Source: CALFVT01 sp964513675 (GTDB lineage Bacteria; Pseudomonadota; Alphaproteobacteria; Caulobacterales; Maricaulaceae). Taken from it: DNA of 64,000 bases. The notes under the pieces are model-generated. The model was given only the letters and a program-made list of their open reading frames with translations, did no database searches and was not told the origin of the DNA. The stretch is from positions 1 through 64,000 of the forward strand of contig CAZEOD010000003.1 of NCBI GenBank assembly GCA_964513675.1, in the 5' to 3' direction. Of the stretch, positions 45,848-54,873 are shown piece by piece (the first letter of the stretch is position 1; each line of letters starts with the position of its first letter). The position numbers and the translations under genes were made by a program.

Positions 45848-46588
45848 ATGAAAAGCTATGATTTTCTTGGCACGCGCTTTATGCCGCTAACGCTCGAGCA
45901 AACGCGGCAGCATATATCTGCGCCGCGCGAAGCTGGGCCGTTTAACTATGTTGTCACGCCCAATGTCGATCATATCGTCCGGCTTTGGCGCGAAACCGAG
46001 ACCTATAAACCGCTTTATGACGGGGCGGCATTATCTGTCTGTGATTCCCGCATTTTAGAAGTATTAGCCAAATTTTCCGGTATTCCGCTCTCGCCAGTTC
46101 CGGGATCGGATTTAACCGCGCAGCTATTCCGCCGTGAGATTAAACCCGATGAGCCCGTTAATATTATTGGCGGCGATGATGATATTATCGCCCATCTTCG
46201 CAAGAATTTTAAGCTCACACAGCTTCATCATCACCAGCCGCCTTGGGGACTTAAGACGAAGCCTGAGGCGATTAAAGCCTGCGCGGAATTTGTGGCCAAT
46301 CATCCGGCGCGCTTTACCTTTATTTGCGTCGGTAGTCCGCAGCAAGAAATGGTCGCCCAAGCCTGTGAAGCGCGCGGAGATTGCCGCGGCACTGGACTTT
46401 GTGTCGGGGCGTCTTTGGAGTTTTTAACGGGCCGCATTAAACGCGCGCCGCTCTGGATGCAAAAAGCACGGCTTGAATGGTTGCACCGTTTATTGTCAGA
46501 ACCGAAACGTCTGTGGAAACGATATTTACTCGACGGCCCAAAGATATTTTTAATTTGGATAAGCTGGAGTCTGGGAAAACGTCTATAG
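45848..46588 (+). CDS. WecG/TagA/CpsF-family glycosyltransferase
   Basis: A GT26 enzyme that typically transfers N-acetylmannosamine-type sugars to a lipid-linked precursor of a surface polysaccharide. From ATG 45848 (MKSYDFLGTRFMPLTLEQTR) it has 246 residues, the family size; the frame is open upstream to an ATG at 45761. Signatures are the N-terminal NVDHIVRLWRE, CDSRILEVL, NIIGGDDDIIAHL, FICVGSPQQEMVA and VGASLEFLTGRIKRAPLWMQ, then RLEWLHRLLSEPKRLWKRYL at the C-terminus. It is alone, without other polysaccharide genes around it. Confidence 0.9.
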   Translation: MKSYDFLGTRFMPLTLEQTRQHISAPREAGPFNYVVTPNVDHIVRLWRETETYKPLYDGAALSVCDSRILEVLAKFSGIPLSPVPGSDLTAQLFRREIKPDEPVNIIGGDDDIIAHLRKNFKLTQLHHHQPPWGLKTKPEAIKACAEFVANHPARFTFICVGSPQQEMVAQACEARGDCRGTGLCVGASLEFLTGRIKRAPLWMQKARLEWLHRLLSEPKRLWKRYLLDGPKIFLIWISWSLGKRL

Positions 46589-46617
46589 CCGTTAAATCCA
46601 CAGCGCTCACCGCGCCT

Positions 46618-47715
46618 TTATACTGGAGCGGTGTTTAGCTTATCCCATAGTTTTTTTGCCATCGCCGCAAAAATATCCGACTCCGCACCCTCGCCAAGAG
46701 CAATAGGAACGCCGTTATCACCGCTGCGCCGTATTGGTAGGGTTAATGGCGCAGCCCCCAGAAAATCAATTCCGGACTGCTCCGCTTCACGCTGCGCGCC
46801 GCCATGGCCAAAAATGTCATGGGCACAGCCGCAATCCGGACAGATGAACTGGCTCATATTTTCAATTAATCCCAAGACGGGAATATCGACTTTTTCGAAC
46901 ATATCAACGCCCTTACGCGCATCTTCAAGGGCAAGGTCTTGGGGTGTTGATACAATGACCGCGCCGCGCGGTTTAATGTCTTGCGCCAAGCCGAGCTGCG
47001 CATCGCCTGTTCCGGGCGGCATATCAATAATAAGAATATCAAGCGCGCCCCAATCAACATCCCAAAGCATCCGCGTCATGGCGCCGTGTACCATCGGCCC
47101 GCGCCATACAATCGCGCCGTTAGGGTCGGTTAAAAACCCAATCGACATCGCTTTCAAACCATGGGCCATAAGGGGCGTAATCAAGGCACGGTCTTTGACC
47201 TGTGCTGTGCTCGCGCGCTGTCCGCGAAGGCCAAGCAATAGCGGCAGGCTCGGGCCGTGAATATCTGCATCCAATATACCAACGGCTTTGCCTTGCCGCG
47301 ACAAGGCCGCCGCCAAATTCACCGCCAAAGTCGATTTGCCTACGCCGCCCTTGGCCGAGCTTACGGCGAGCACATGGTCAATCATCGCGTCGCCCTGATA
47401 GCCCGCTTGCCGGCCCTTTGCATGTGGGTTTGTGCGCCCGCGCCCAGCGGATTTCACATCCGGCGCGGCTTGGTGGGCCGTCAAGATCACTTGCGCCAGA
47501 TGCACGCCGTCCAAACCTTCCAGCGCAAGCTCGGCGGCGGCCCGAATAGGTTCAAACAGATCAGCATGACGCGGGTTAATTTGAAGAACAGCGCGGACAA
47601 CCCCGTCTTTATGGGCCATATCGGCCAATCGCCCAGCGGCGATAATATCGCGGTCCGTCAACGGGTCTTTAAGTTTGGAAAGCACGTCAAGTGCAGATTT
47701 TTCGGAATAAGACAT
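46618..47715 (-). CDS. mrp: Mrp/ApbC iron-sulfur cluster carrier ATPase
   Basis: A 365-residue protein. An N-terminal MIP18/DUF59-like domain (residues ~1-85, LSKLKDPLTDRDIIAAGRL) is followed by a P-loop ATPase with the deviant Walker A SSAKGGVGKSTLAVN, DADIHGPSLPLLLG and IIDMPPGTGDAQLGL. The C-terminal FICPDCGCAHDIFG carries the CxxC pair that binds the cluster at the dimer interface. It probably carries Fe-S clusters to apo-proteins. Confidence 0.93.
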   Translation of the reverse strand: MSYSEKSALDVLSKLKDPLTDRDIIAAGRLADMAHKDGVVRAVLQINPRHADLFEPIRAAAELALEGLDGVHLAQVILTAHQAAPDVKSAGRGRTNPHAKGRQAGYQGDAMIDHVLAVSSAKGGVGKSTLAVNLAAALSRQGKAVGILDADIHGPSLPLLLGLRGQRASTAQVKDRALITPLMAHGLKAMSIGFLTDPNGAIVWRGPMVHGAMTRMLWDVDWGALDILIIDMPPGTGDAQLGLAQDIKPRGAVIVSTPQDLALEDARKGVDMFEKVDIPVLGLIENMSQFICPDCGCAHDIFGHGGAQREAEQSGIDFLGAAPLTLPIRRSGDNGVPIALGEGAESDIFAAMAKKLWDKLNTAPV

Positions 47716-47740
47716 GCCCGCTATATAGCGGGCCTCGCCG

Positions 47741-48124
47741 CTAGCGCAATTCCATATTCCAATGTTGCGCTGTATATTTTATCAGGTTTTCTTCATTCGG
47801 ATGATAGTCAAAATCAGAGATCGAGATGGCTTCCATGGCTTTTAAAATCGCAGATTGATCCTCTGTATCCGTCACAGCATCAAGTCCGTTACATAGCCAA
47901 GACGAAAAGGAGCGCGATTGCATTTCCTGAATCAGCCTAATCTTATTATTATTATACCAGCCCTCCAGCCAAACCCCAGACAGGCGGGGCGTCATATTTT
48001 GAAGCCCCGGTATATTCTGCGCGACAGATTTAAAGCTATCAAGCTCAACGCGGTGAACTTTCTTATCAGCCAAAATCGACAGCGCAATAATGTTTAATAT
48101 ATTTTCAACAGCCGGAGACGTCAT
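47741..48124 (-). CDS. TerB-like (tellurite resistance) domain protein
   Basis: A 127-residue helical protein. The N-terminal IIALSILADKKVHRVELDSF and C-terminal ILKAMEAISISDFDYHPNEENLI stretches fit the TerB/DjlA-like helical bundle, in which two acidic loops (here around ADKKVHRVE and SDFDYHPNE) may bind metal. It lies 25 bp after mrp's start in the same leftward direction. Family assignment is by pattern and moderate. Confidence 0.55.
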   Translation of the reverse strand: MTSPAVENILNIIALSILADKKVHRVELDSFKSVAQNIPGLQNMTPRLSGVWLEGWYNNNKIRLIQEMQSRSFSSWLCNGLDAVTDTEDQSAILKAMEAISISDFDYHPNEENLIKYTAQHWNMELR

Positions 48125-48259
48125 AATAAATCCTTACTTCACCCGCAGTTACAAGGGAGTTATTCAATTATGGCGTAGCCTCGCCCGTAAATAGCGCGGC
48201 ATATAGCGTCAAAGCCGTGATTTTACAGTTGTTAAACATGACCCCCTTAAGGCTTTATA

Positions 48260-48595
48260 TCATGCCGCCGTTTCAATATCTGTTTCTACCTTAAAAGGCT
48301 TAATTAAATCTTTAGTTGATTGAACAGAAAAGGTCAGGCGCACACATGTCCCGCTATTGAGTTTTGAGGCTATTTTAATATCACCGCCAAAATATTTGAT
48401 CCAGCGCTCTGCAATCGACAGACCAAGGCCCGAGCCGCCATATTGGCGCGAGTATGAATCATCCGCTTGGACAAAGGGCGACATAATCCGGCTTATATCC
48501 TGCGGCGCAATACCGATGCCCGTATCAATAATATCAATTTGCGCTTTATTCTGCGGCGTCAAAGTGAGGTTTATTTTTATATAGAAATTAGATGG
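48260..48595 (-). pseudogene. C-terminal remnant of a sensor histidine kinase
   Basis: The frame encodes only the end of a HATPase domain: DIIDTGIGIAP (G1 box), SPFVQADDSYSRQYGGSGLGLSIAE (F and G2 boxes) and a short tail. The preceding N box, the phospho-acceptor domain and any sensor are missing. The frame is open only to a TAG at 48596-48598, with no ATG or ribosome-binding site. It is best read as a decayed kinase gene. Confidence 0.7.
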
Positions 48596-48996
48596 CTAAT
48601 GGCAATTTTTAACACAAAATTTCCTTAGCCCTGCGCGCCTGAGCGAATAATAACGCCGCTCTGGATAGGCATGGGCCGCGCCTGTATTGCGGCCAGCGCC
48701 GCATAGACAGTTTTTTCATCCGTCATAGATTTTTGAAAATTTTGAATCCGCCCCTTTAAAGGCTGTTTTTGGAGTCCTCGCCCCTTACATAAAAGTCCCG
48801 TTACGGCAAAAGCTAGAAACACCCGAGGCACATTTAAATCCAATGTCTTAAACGATACTGACCATGCCCCTAAAATTTTATCTAAGCGTCCACTTCTAAT
48901 AAAACCTTAATTAATCACGCAATAAACCATTTAAATACAAGTAATTAGGCTAATATTTACACATATTGCAACCCAATATTGTGCTTTAAAATATTG
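48596..48996. other. Intergenic stretch between the kinase remnant and scoB
   Basis: About 400 bp. One leftward frame of 72 residues (48625-48843) lacks a clear ribosome-binding site and a recognisable domain; it could be debris of the decayed kinase locus. The part next to scoB (48890-48980) is AT-rich. I see nothing else I can support. Confidence 0.4.
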
Positions 48997-49653
48997 CTAC
49001 CAAATAACCTTGGCCTCCGTCTTAGCTTTGACCTCCGCGAGGCTCACGCCGCTCGCCAGCTCTAATAGATGAAAGCGGCGCTCCGCGCCTTCGCCGCGCC
49101 GCTCAAATACGGCAAGGTCTGTAATCACCATATCAATAGAATTTTGCCCCGTTAGCGGTAAGCTGCAGGCTTTAAGAAACTTACTCTCCCCGCGTTTATT
49201 TGTGTGATCGCATAGCGCAATACAGCGCTTGACGCCGGCAACCAAATCCATCGCGCCGCCCATGCCTTTGACCATTTTGCCGGGGATCATCCAATTCGCA
49301 ATATCGCCATTTTCCGCGACTTCCATAGCGCCCAATATTGACAAATCAATATGACCCCCGCGAATCATGGCAAAGCTTGTTGCGCTATCAAAAAAGCTCG
49401 ATTTAGGCAGGGTTGTGATTGTCTGCTTCCCCGCATTAATCAAATCCGCATCTTCCTCGCCCGCAAAAGGAAATGGCCCCATGCCGAGCATACCGTTCTC
49501 AGATTGCAAGGTCACATCAAGGCCTTTGGGAATATGATTGGCAACGAGCGTTGGAATCCCAATACCCAGATTAACGTAAAACCCGTCTTGAAGTTCTTGC
49601 GCCGCCCGCGCCGCCATTTCGTCGCGGCTCCATCCTGATTTGGTCTGGCTCAT
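48997..49653 (-). CDS. scoB: 3-oxoacid CoA-transferase subunit B
   Basis: The beta subunit of succinyl-CoA:3-oxoacid CoA-transferase, which activates acetoacetate using succinyl-CoA. The 218-residue protein has FYVNLGIGIPTLVANHIP, the catalytic Glu in LQSENGMLGMGP, and LSILGAMEVAENGDIANWMIPGKMVKGMGGAMDLV. It overlaps scoA by 4 nt and is last in a tetR-scoA-scoB operon. Confidence 0.94.
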   Translation of the reverse strand: MSQTKSGWSRDEMAARAAQELQDGFYVNLGIGIPTLVANHIPKGLDVTLQSENGMLGMGPFPFAGEEDADLINAGKQTITTLPKSSFFDSATSFAMIRGGHIDLSILGAMEVAENGDIANWMIPGKMVKGMGGAMDLVAGVKRCIALCDHTNKRGESKFLKACSLPLTGQNSIDMVITDLAVFERRGEGAERRFHLLELASGVSLAEVKAKTEAKVIW

Positions 49654-50354
49654 GATGTAGGCTCCCGCAGCGTGAGATTTTCAATCCGCTTTTCACAGCT
49701 CGCCTGCACAATGCGCTGCACAAACACGCCCGGTGTATGTATGAAGTTTGGGTCAAGCTCGCCCGGCTCAACAAGGTGGTCGACCTCGGCCACGGTTATT
49801 TTTCCGGCCATAGCCATTAAGGGCGAGAAATTACGCGCTGTCGCTTTGAAGATCAAATTGCCTTCGCGGTCCCCTTTCCAAGCTTTGATAATCGACAGAT
49901 CAGCCCTTAGCCCTGTTTCCAGCAAATAAGTTTCACCGCCAAAATCTTTATGCTCTTTGCCCTCTGCTACTAAAGTGCCGACGCCGGTTTTTGTATAAAA
50001 GCCGGGAATACCAGCCCCGCCCGCCCGAATACGTTCCGCCAGCGTGCCTTGCGGATTAAATTCAAGCTCTAATTCACCGCTGAGATATTGGCGTTCAAAT
50101 TCCTTATTCTCGCCAACATAGGATGACAGCATTTTTTTAATCTGCCGCGTCTCTAGCAATAAACCCAAGCCAAAACCGTCGATACCCGCATTATTAGAAA
50201 TCGCGGTCAAATTCTTCGCCCCGCTATCGCGCAGCGCAGCAATCAAATTTTCCGCTATTCCGCAGAGACCAAATCCGCCGCTCATCACGGTCATGCCGTC
50301 AAAGCTAAGCCCCTCCAGCGCCTTTGCGGCCGTTTCAAAAACTTTTCGAGCCAT
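49650..50354 (-). CDS. scoA: 3-oxoacid CoA-transferase subunit A
   Basis: The alpha subunit of succinyl-CoA:3-oxoacid CoA-transferase, 234 residues. Signatures include MTVMSGGFGLCGIAENLIAAL, the GIPGFYTKTGVGTLVAEGKE stretch and KAWKGDREGNLIF. It lies 10 bp after the TetR gene. Acetoacetate from leucine (see the adjacent isovaleryl-CoA dehydrogenase) or from tyrosine (fahA, elsewhere in the window) is the likely substrate. Confidence 0.94.
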   Translation of the reverse strand: MARKVFETAAKALEGLSFDGMTVMSGGFGLCGIAENLIAALRDSGAKNLTAISNNAGIDGFGLGLLLETRQIKKMLSSYVGENKEFERQYLSGELELEFNPQGTLAERIRAGGAGIPGFYTKTGVGTLVAEGKEHKDFGGETYLLETGLRADLSIIKAWKGDREGNLIFKATARNFSPLMAMAGKITVAEVDHLVEPGELDPNFIHTPGVFVQRIVQASCEKRIENLTLREPTS

Positions 50355-50364
50355 AAATTACCTT

Positions 50365-51027
50365 TTAACGCGCTATGCCGTGCTTAAGTTGCTGTGTAAA
50401 ATGATCGGCAATATCTTCGCCTTTGATCCGCCCGCTGGACACATACCAAACATTGAGCCAGTTAAGCGCGCCCATGAAAAAGAACAGATGAAGCCGTGCA
50501 TCACCCGCCCGAATAGAGCCGTCCGCTTGTCCAGCGGTGATGATCGTCATAACGCCGTCTTCGATTTTGTGACGCCGCGCGAGAATCTCCTCTTGGCGCT
50601 CACCACTCAGGCTATCAACATCTGATAAGATCGAGACGCCAGACTGCGTCAACAGCGTTACAAAATCACGAAAAATAGCGCTGAGATAATCCATGCCGTT
50701 TTCATCTCTGCCTTGCGGCCGCGTTAAAATATCATCCATCGCGTCGTAAGCCATAAGGTGGGATTCAAATAAAATTTCTTCTTTATTTTTGACATAATAA
50801 TAAAGTGCGGCCTTCGTCAGGCCCAAGGTTTCACCAATATCGCGCATAGACGTGTTATGATAACCCCGCCGGCGAAACGCGCTGGCGGCACTTAAAATCA
50901 CCGCTCGCCGTTTGGCGGTAAATTTTGGCTCCGCCGCCCCTGTGATGTGAGGGGGTGTAATGTGTGGGGACGTGATATGAGGGGGTGTAATTTGAGGGGA
51001 CTTGATATGAGGGGACGGGGCTTTCAT
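50365..51027 (-). CDS. TetR-family regulator with an N-terminal pentapeptide repeat
   Basis: A 220-residue regulator from ATG 51027. After the repeat tail (SPHIK/SPQIT/PPHIT/SPHIT/PPHIT) comes a typical TetR HTH (RRAVILSAASAFRRRGYHNT, SMRDIGETLGLTKAALYYYV) and a ligand-binding helical domain. No alternative ATG, GTG or TTG lies between the repeats and the HTH, so the tail is translated. It is first in the operon with scoA/scoB and divergent from isovaleryl-CoA dehydrogenase; it probably controls both in response to an acyl-CoA or related ligand. Confidence 0.85.
   Translation of the reverse strand: MKAPSPHIKSPQITPPHITSPHITPPHITGAAEPKFTAKRRAVILSAASAFRRRGYHNTSMRDIGETLGLTKAALYYYVKNKEEILFESHLMAYDAMDDILTRPQGRDENGMDYLSAIFRDFVTLLTQSGVSILSDVDSLSGERQEEILARRHKIEDGVMTIITAGQADGSIRAGDARLHLFFFMGALNWLNVWYVSSGRIKGEDIADHFTQQLKHGIAR
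50942..51016 (-). repeat. 15-nt tandem repeat (five copies) at the start of the TetR gene
   Basis: Five adjacent 15-nt units (50942-50956, 50957-50971, 50972-50986, 50987-51001, 51002-51016), each a variant of GTGATATGAGGGGAC on the + strand, encode xP(H/Q)I(T/K) repeats. Copy number changes would keep the reading frame. Confidence 0.85.
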
Positions 51028-51122
51028 AGTCAAAGCCTATCAAGGAAATAAATTTGACTCAAGGTTCAATTTTTATACTATACTGTGAATAATCACTTCC
51101 AATATGATATAAGAGTTTGAAC

Positions 51123-52292
51123 ATGACGACATCTTACCCTGCGCTAGAGTTTGGTCATGACGATGTGACGAAAATGATCCGCAGCACGGTTCACGGCTTT
51201 GCGCAGGAACATATCGCGCCAATAGCGGCGGATATTGACCAAAGCAATGTGTTTCCCCGCCGCTTATGGCCCATGATGGGTGATCTTGGCCTCCACGGCA
51301 TTACCGTTAGCGAAGATGACGGCGGCATAGGTCTGGGATATTTACAGCACAGCATCGCGATTGAAGAAATCAGCCGCGCCTCAGCCTCTATTGGGCTCTC
51401 TTATGGGGCACATTCTAATTTATGTATTAATCAGCTTCAGCGCTGGGGCCATGCTGCGCAAAAAGCGCGCTATCTGCCGAAATTAATCTCTGGTGAGCAT
51501 TTAGGCTCTCTTGCTATGTCAGAGCCAAATGCAGGCTCTGATGTTGTGTCGATGACGCTTAAAGCCGAGAGCGTGCAAGGCGGTTATGTCCTGAATGGGA
51601 ATAAAATGTGGATCACCAATGCCCCAACTGCGAATGTTTTGATCGTTTATGCCAAGACGGACCCAAGCGCTGGCTCTCGGGGTATTAGCGCCTTTATTAT
51701 TACCCCCGATATGGACGGATTTTCAACGGCGCAAAAACTCGATAAGCTCGGCATGCGCGGTTCTGATACCTGCGAGCTGGTGTTTGAGGACTGCTTTGTT
51801 AGCGATGAAAATATGATGGGTGAGCGCGGCCAAGGCGCAGAAATCCTGATGAGCGGCCTTGATTATGAGCGGGTTGTTCTGTCTGGTATTTCTGTTGGTA
51901 TTATGCAGGCCTGTCTGGACGTCGTTCTGCCTTATATCCATGAGCGAAAACAATTTGGCAAAGCCATTGGACAATTCCAGCTGATGCAAGGCAAGCTTGC
52001 GGATATGTATGTCGTGACCTCGACAGCGCGGGCTTATGTTTACGCCGTTGCGGCCGCCTGTGATCGCGGCGAAACCACCCGCAAAGATGCCGCCGGATGT
52101 ATTTTATATGCTGCGGAAAACGCAACAAAAATGGCGCTTGACGCGATACAAATGCTCGGCGGAAATGGCTATATTAATGACTACCCAACAGGGCGGCTCT
52201 TACGCGATGCCAAGCTGATGGAGATTGGTGCGGGGACATCCGAAATCCGCCGCTGGTTAATTGGCCGTGAGCTTTTCAACGAGACGGCTTAA
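51123..52292 (+). CDS. ivd: Isovaleryl-CoA dehydrogenase
   Basis: An FAD acyl-CoA dehydrogenase of leucine breakdown, 389 residues from ATG 51123. The catalytic Glu of isovaleryl-CoA dehydrogenases is in GLDYERVVLSG, rather than at the C-terminal position used by short-chain enzymes. Other signatures: SEDDGGIGLGYLQHSI, LAMSEPNAGSDVVSMTLKA, KMWITNAPTANVLIVYAKTD, GMRGSDTCELVFED, RKQFGKAIGQFQLMQGKLADM and IQMLGGNGYINDYPTGR. It faces the tetR-sco operon. The methylcrotonyl-CoA carboxylase genes often found next to it are not in the window. Confidence 0.9.
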   Translation: MTTSYPALEFGHDDVTKMIRSTVHGFAQEHIAPIAADIDQSNVFPRRLWPMMGDLGLHGITVSEDDGGIGLGYLQHSIAIEEISRASASIGLSYGAHSNLCINQLQRWGHAAQKARYLPKLISGEHLGSLAMSEPNAGSDVVSMTLKAESVQGGYVLNGNKMWITNAPTANVLIVYAKTDPSAGSRGISAFIITPDMDGFSTAQKLDKLGMRGSDTCELVFEDCFVSDENMMGERGQGAEILMSGLDYERVVLSGISVGIMQACLDVVLPYIHERKQFGKAIGQFQLMQGKLADMYVVTSTARAYVYAVAAACDRGETTRKDAAGCILYAAENATKMALDAIQMLGGNGYINDYPTGRLLRDAKLMEIGAGTSEIRRWLIGRELFNETA

Positions 52293-53020
52293 AAGCTCTG
52301 CGTAACCCATATACGCGCTTCAAAATCTGCGGCGCTATCGGTGAGGCCAAATAAGGGCCCGCCAAAAACGGATAGCGTCTTACCGATCGGAGCCGATATA
52401 AACGGCCCTACCGTGTGGCTTTGCTCTGAGAGGCGGCCGAAATTGCCTGTATTGCCGTAATTACTATAATTTTCGAGCCCAATCGTAACGTTATTTTTAA
52501 GCCGTTTAGCGAGCTGCGTTCGGGTTTGAATATTTATCCCGTCAGCGGCGGTTTCGCCGAGCTGCAACCCCGTTAGTAAAACCGCCCGCGCGCTCCAGCC
52601 ATGCTGTAAATTCCACTGATGGATCCAATTAAAACCGAGCTGTTCGGCGCGGTCATCCGCGCGCAGCCGCGCATCAAAGCGCACGCCGTGTTTATAACTA
52701 TCTTCATTTTCTGAAAACTCCCAAAAGAGTTCCGCTCCGATGAAGTCTAAATCAATATCACTATCATTGGCTTTGCGGGTTTGCCCCAAAATACGCCACA
52801 TAAAATCATCATTTATCGCGCGTTGGTAATGTAATCTTTGCGCAAAGCCAAAATCGCCTGCTGCGTTATCAGGGTTAACCGCCGCGCGATATTGTAGTGA
52901 TTCATGACCCGCATTAACATTTGGCGGAAAAACGCCGCCAGTATTTTGCGCGCTAGCAAGCGGCACGGCCCATAAACACCCTATCACCGCCGCAGCTATA
53001 ACCCCGAATTTTACGCCCAT
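52289..53020 (-). CDS. Putative outer-membrane beta-barrel protein
   Basis: A 243-residue protein with a Sec signal peptide (GVIAAAVIGCLWAVPLASAQ, cleavage after ASA). The rest is strand-like with alternating hydrophobic residues and ends in a terminal Phe (ARIWVTQSF), the usual C-terminal signature of outer-membrane barrels. No cysteines remain after the signal. It overlaps the ivd stop by 4 nt, convergent. I do not recognise a named family. Confidence 0.65.
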   Translation of the reverse strand: MGVKFGVIAAAVIGCLWAVPLASAQNTGGVFPPNVNAGHESLQYRAAVNPDNAAGDFGFAQRLHYQRAINDDFMWRILGQTRKANDSDIDLDFIGAELFWEFSENEDSYKHGVRFDARLRADDRAEQLGFNWIHQWNLQHGWSARAVLLTGLQLGETAADGINIQTRTQLAKRLKNNVTIGLENYSNYGNTGNFGRLSEQSHTVGPFISAPIGKTLSVFGGPLFGLTDSAADFEARIWVTQSF

Positions 53021-53130
53021 TATCTAGACCCCATTTATCTCACCTATGTATTCGTCTATTCAAAAAAACCAACTCTTCAGAAAAAAATTGGTTCATAATT
53101 TTATGACGCTTTTTTATAAAGCGATGGAGA

Positions 53131-53151
53131 GGCGGCTATTATAAAGCCGCC
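53131..53151 (-). terminator. Hairpin at the end of the sulP gene
   Basis: GGCGGCT (53131-53137) pairs with AGCCGCC (53145-53151), spanning the sulP stop codon. No immediate T-run follows, so it is a weak terminator call. Confidence 0.35.
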
Positions 53152-54845
53152 GACGCGGCGTTTAAGGCCTCGATACGTGTGTTAAATGCACGGTCATTTG
53201 AAAGGTCTTTGTCCGCACCAAGACCGGCGATTTTAGAGATCACAACATCGCTCATACCGACGGTATAAACAGGTTTGCCATCTGTCGCCATATCAGACGC
53301 AATGGTTTCAACCGCGCGGATTGCCGAGACATCGACAAAGCTTGTCCGGGAGAAATCCAGAACTATCGCCTCTACGCCTTGCTTAACACGCTTGCGCATA
53401 TAATGGCCTAGATCTGCTGCGGTAACGAAAGATAGGGCTGTATCCATGTCATAAAGCATGATTTTACCCTTAGCCGCGTCAATAACAGCTTGTTCCGCAT
53501 CATTAGTATCAGACGGCGCAGCGCTCGCGACGGCTTGCGTTTGTTGCTTTGCCAACTGCCAGATATAAAGCGCAGCCGCAACAAAGACGCCGGCGCCAAC
53601 CGCTGTGATAAGATCCGTAAAGACCGTTAAGAAAAGCGTCATAACCATAACGGCTAAATCCCACCTTGGGCCTTTCATACCTTTTTTCAGATAATCAAAG
53701 TCGATAATATCAAAGCCAACTTTGACCAAAATACCCGCGAGAACAGCCGTTGGAATCTTTGCGGCTAATGGCGCTGCGATGAGGACAATAATCGCTAGCA
53801 TGAGCCCGTGAACCATGCCCGAGAGCTTGGTTGTCCCGCCTGTGCGAATATTGACCATAGTACGCATTGTCGCGCCGGCGCCCGGAAGCGCGCCAAAGAA
53901 ACCTGCAATCGTATTACCAATACCTTGGCCGATAAGCTCTTGATCTGAATCATGGCGTGTTCGCGTCGCCGTATCGGCAATCATCGAGGTCAGCAAGCTG
54001 TCAATCGCGCCTAATATAGCGAGGGTAAAGGCCGCGCCAATCACCAGCGTAATCGTATTAAAAGAGAATTGCGGCATAACAAATTCTGGAATACCCGCTT
54101 TGATCTCTCCCAATAAAGGCGCGCCTGGAATCAGAAGGCTAACCACCGTACCAATAATCAAAGCCGCCAATGTTCCCGGTAAGAACTTACCGATTTTTTT
54201 GGGCCAAAAGAAAACGATGAAGAGCGTCAAAGCGCTAATACCCAAAGCATATGGGTTAAGATTAGCAATAGACACCGGAATCGCCTTCACCGCATCTATA
54301 ATCTGCCCGCTTTCAGGACGGCCGCCAAAAAGGCGCGATGTCTGTAGCAAGATGATAATGACGCCGATACCGGACATAAAGCCGGAAATAACGGTATAGG
54401 GCACAAGTTTAATAAACTTACCTAATTTAAACACGCCCATGAGAATTTGAAAAACGCCGCCCAAAACCACCGCTGCAAATAACAACGGAAGGGCCATGAT
54501 AATCAATTCAACATTTGTGGCCCCGGGGTTTGTTAGCTGCAAAGCCGCCGTTAATGACGCTAGCAATGTCGCAAAAACAACAACCATCGGGCCTGTTGGG
54601 CCTGAAATCTGCGTGTTAGTTCCGCCAAAGGCCGCCGCAAAAAAGCCGACGAGAATCGCGCCCCATAGGCCCGCTGTCGCGCCTAATTGTTCATCATGCG
54701 GAAAAACGCCCGCGCCAAATGCCAAGCCAAGCGGCAAGGCAACAATAGCGGCAACAATACCGCCATAAGCATCACCGTTCAGGTTAGAAAAATCCAACCA
54801 CGGCTTTTTATCTTCTTTGAAGATATCTTGTCTATCTACAGCCAT
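53139..54845 (-). CDS. SulP-family inorganic anion transporter with STAS domain (probable bicarbonate transporter)
   Basis: A 568-residue protein. About 12-14 membrane segments (residues ~20-430) include DAYGGIVAAIVALPLGLAFGAG and GGTNTQISGPTGPMVVVFATLL, and GALPGAGATMRTMVNIRTGGTTKLSG, typical of SulP. A C-terminal STAS domain follows (IMLYDMDTALSFVTAADLGHYM, EAIVLDFSRTSFVDVSAIRA). It lies 28 bp after a carbonic anhydrase gene in one operon, which points to bicarbonate rather than sulfate as substrate. Confidence 0.9.
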   Translation of the reverse strand: MAVDRQDIFKEDKKPWLDFSNLNGDAYGGIVAAIVALPLGLAFGAGVFPHDEQLGATAGLWGAILVGFFAAAFGGTNTQISGPTGPMVVVFATLLASLTAALQLTNPGATNVELIIMALPLLFAAVVLGGVFQILMGVFKLGKFIKLVPYTVISGFMSGIGVIIILLQTSRLFGGRPESGQIIDAVKAIPVSIANLNPYALGISALTLFIVFFWPKKIGKFLPGTLAALIIGTVVSLLIPGAPLLGEIKAGIPEFVMPQFSFNTITLVIGAAFTLAILGAIDSLLTSMIADTATRTRHDSDQELIGQGIGNTIAGFFGALPGAGATMRTMVNIRTGGTTKLSGMVHGLMLAIIVLIAAPLAAKIPTAVLAGILVKVGFDIIDFDYLKKGMKGPRWDLAVMVMTLFLTVFTDLITAVGAGVFVAAALYIWQLAKQQTQAVASAAPSDTNDAEQAVIDAAKGKIMLYDMDTALSFVTAADLGHYMRKRVKQGVEAIVLDFSRTSFVDVSAIRAVETIASDMATDGKPVYTVGMSDVVISKIAGLGADKDLSNDRAFNTRIEALNAASAAL

Positions 54846-54873
54846 TTCACGGCTCCTTTAATAAGCTTTTATT

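Noticed and set aside
46631..47940. Several rightward ORFs of 100-230 residues opposite mrp and the TerB-like gene
   Set aside because: They mirror the codon bias of mrp on the other strand and show no domain or ribosome-binding site.
48625..48843. 72-residue leftward ORF between the kinase remnant and scoB
   Set aside because: No ribosome-binding site, no recognisable domain; it may be debris of a decayed gene.
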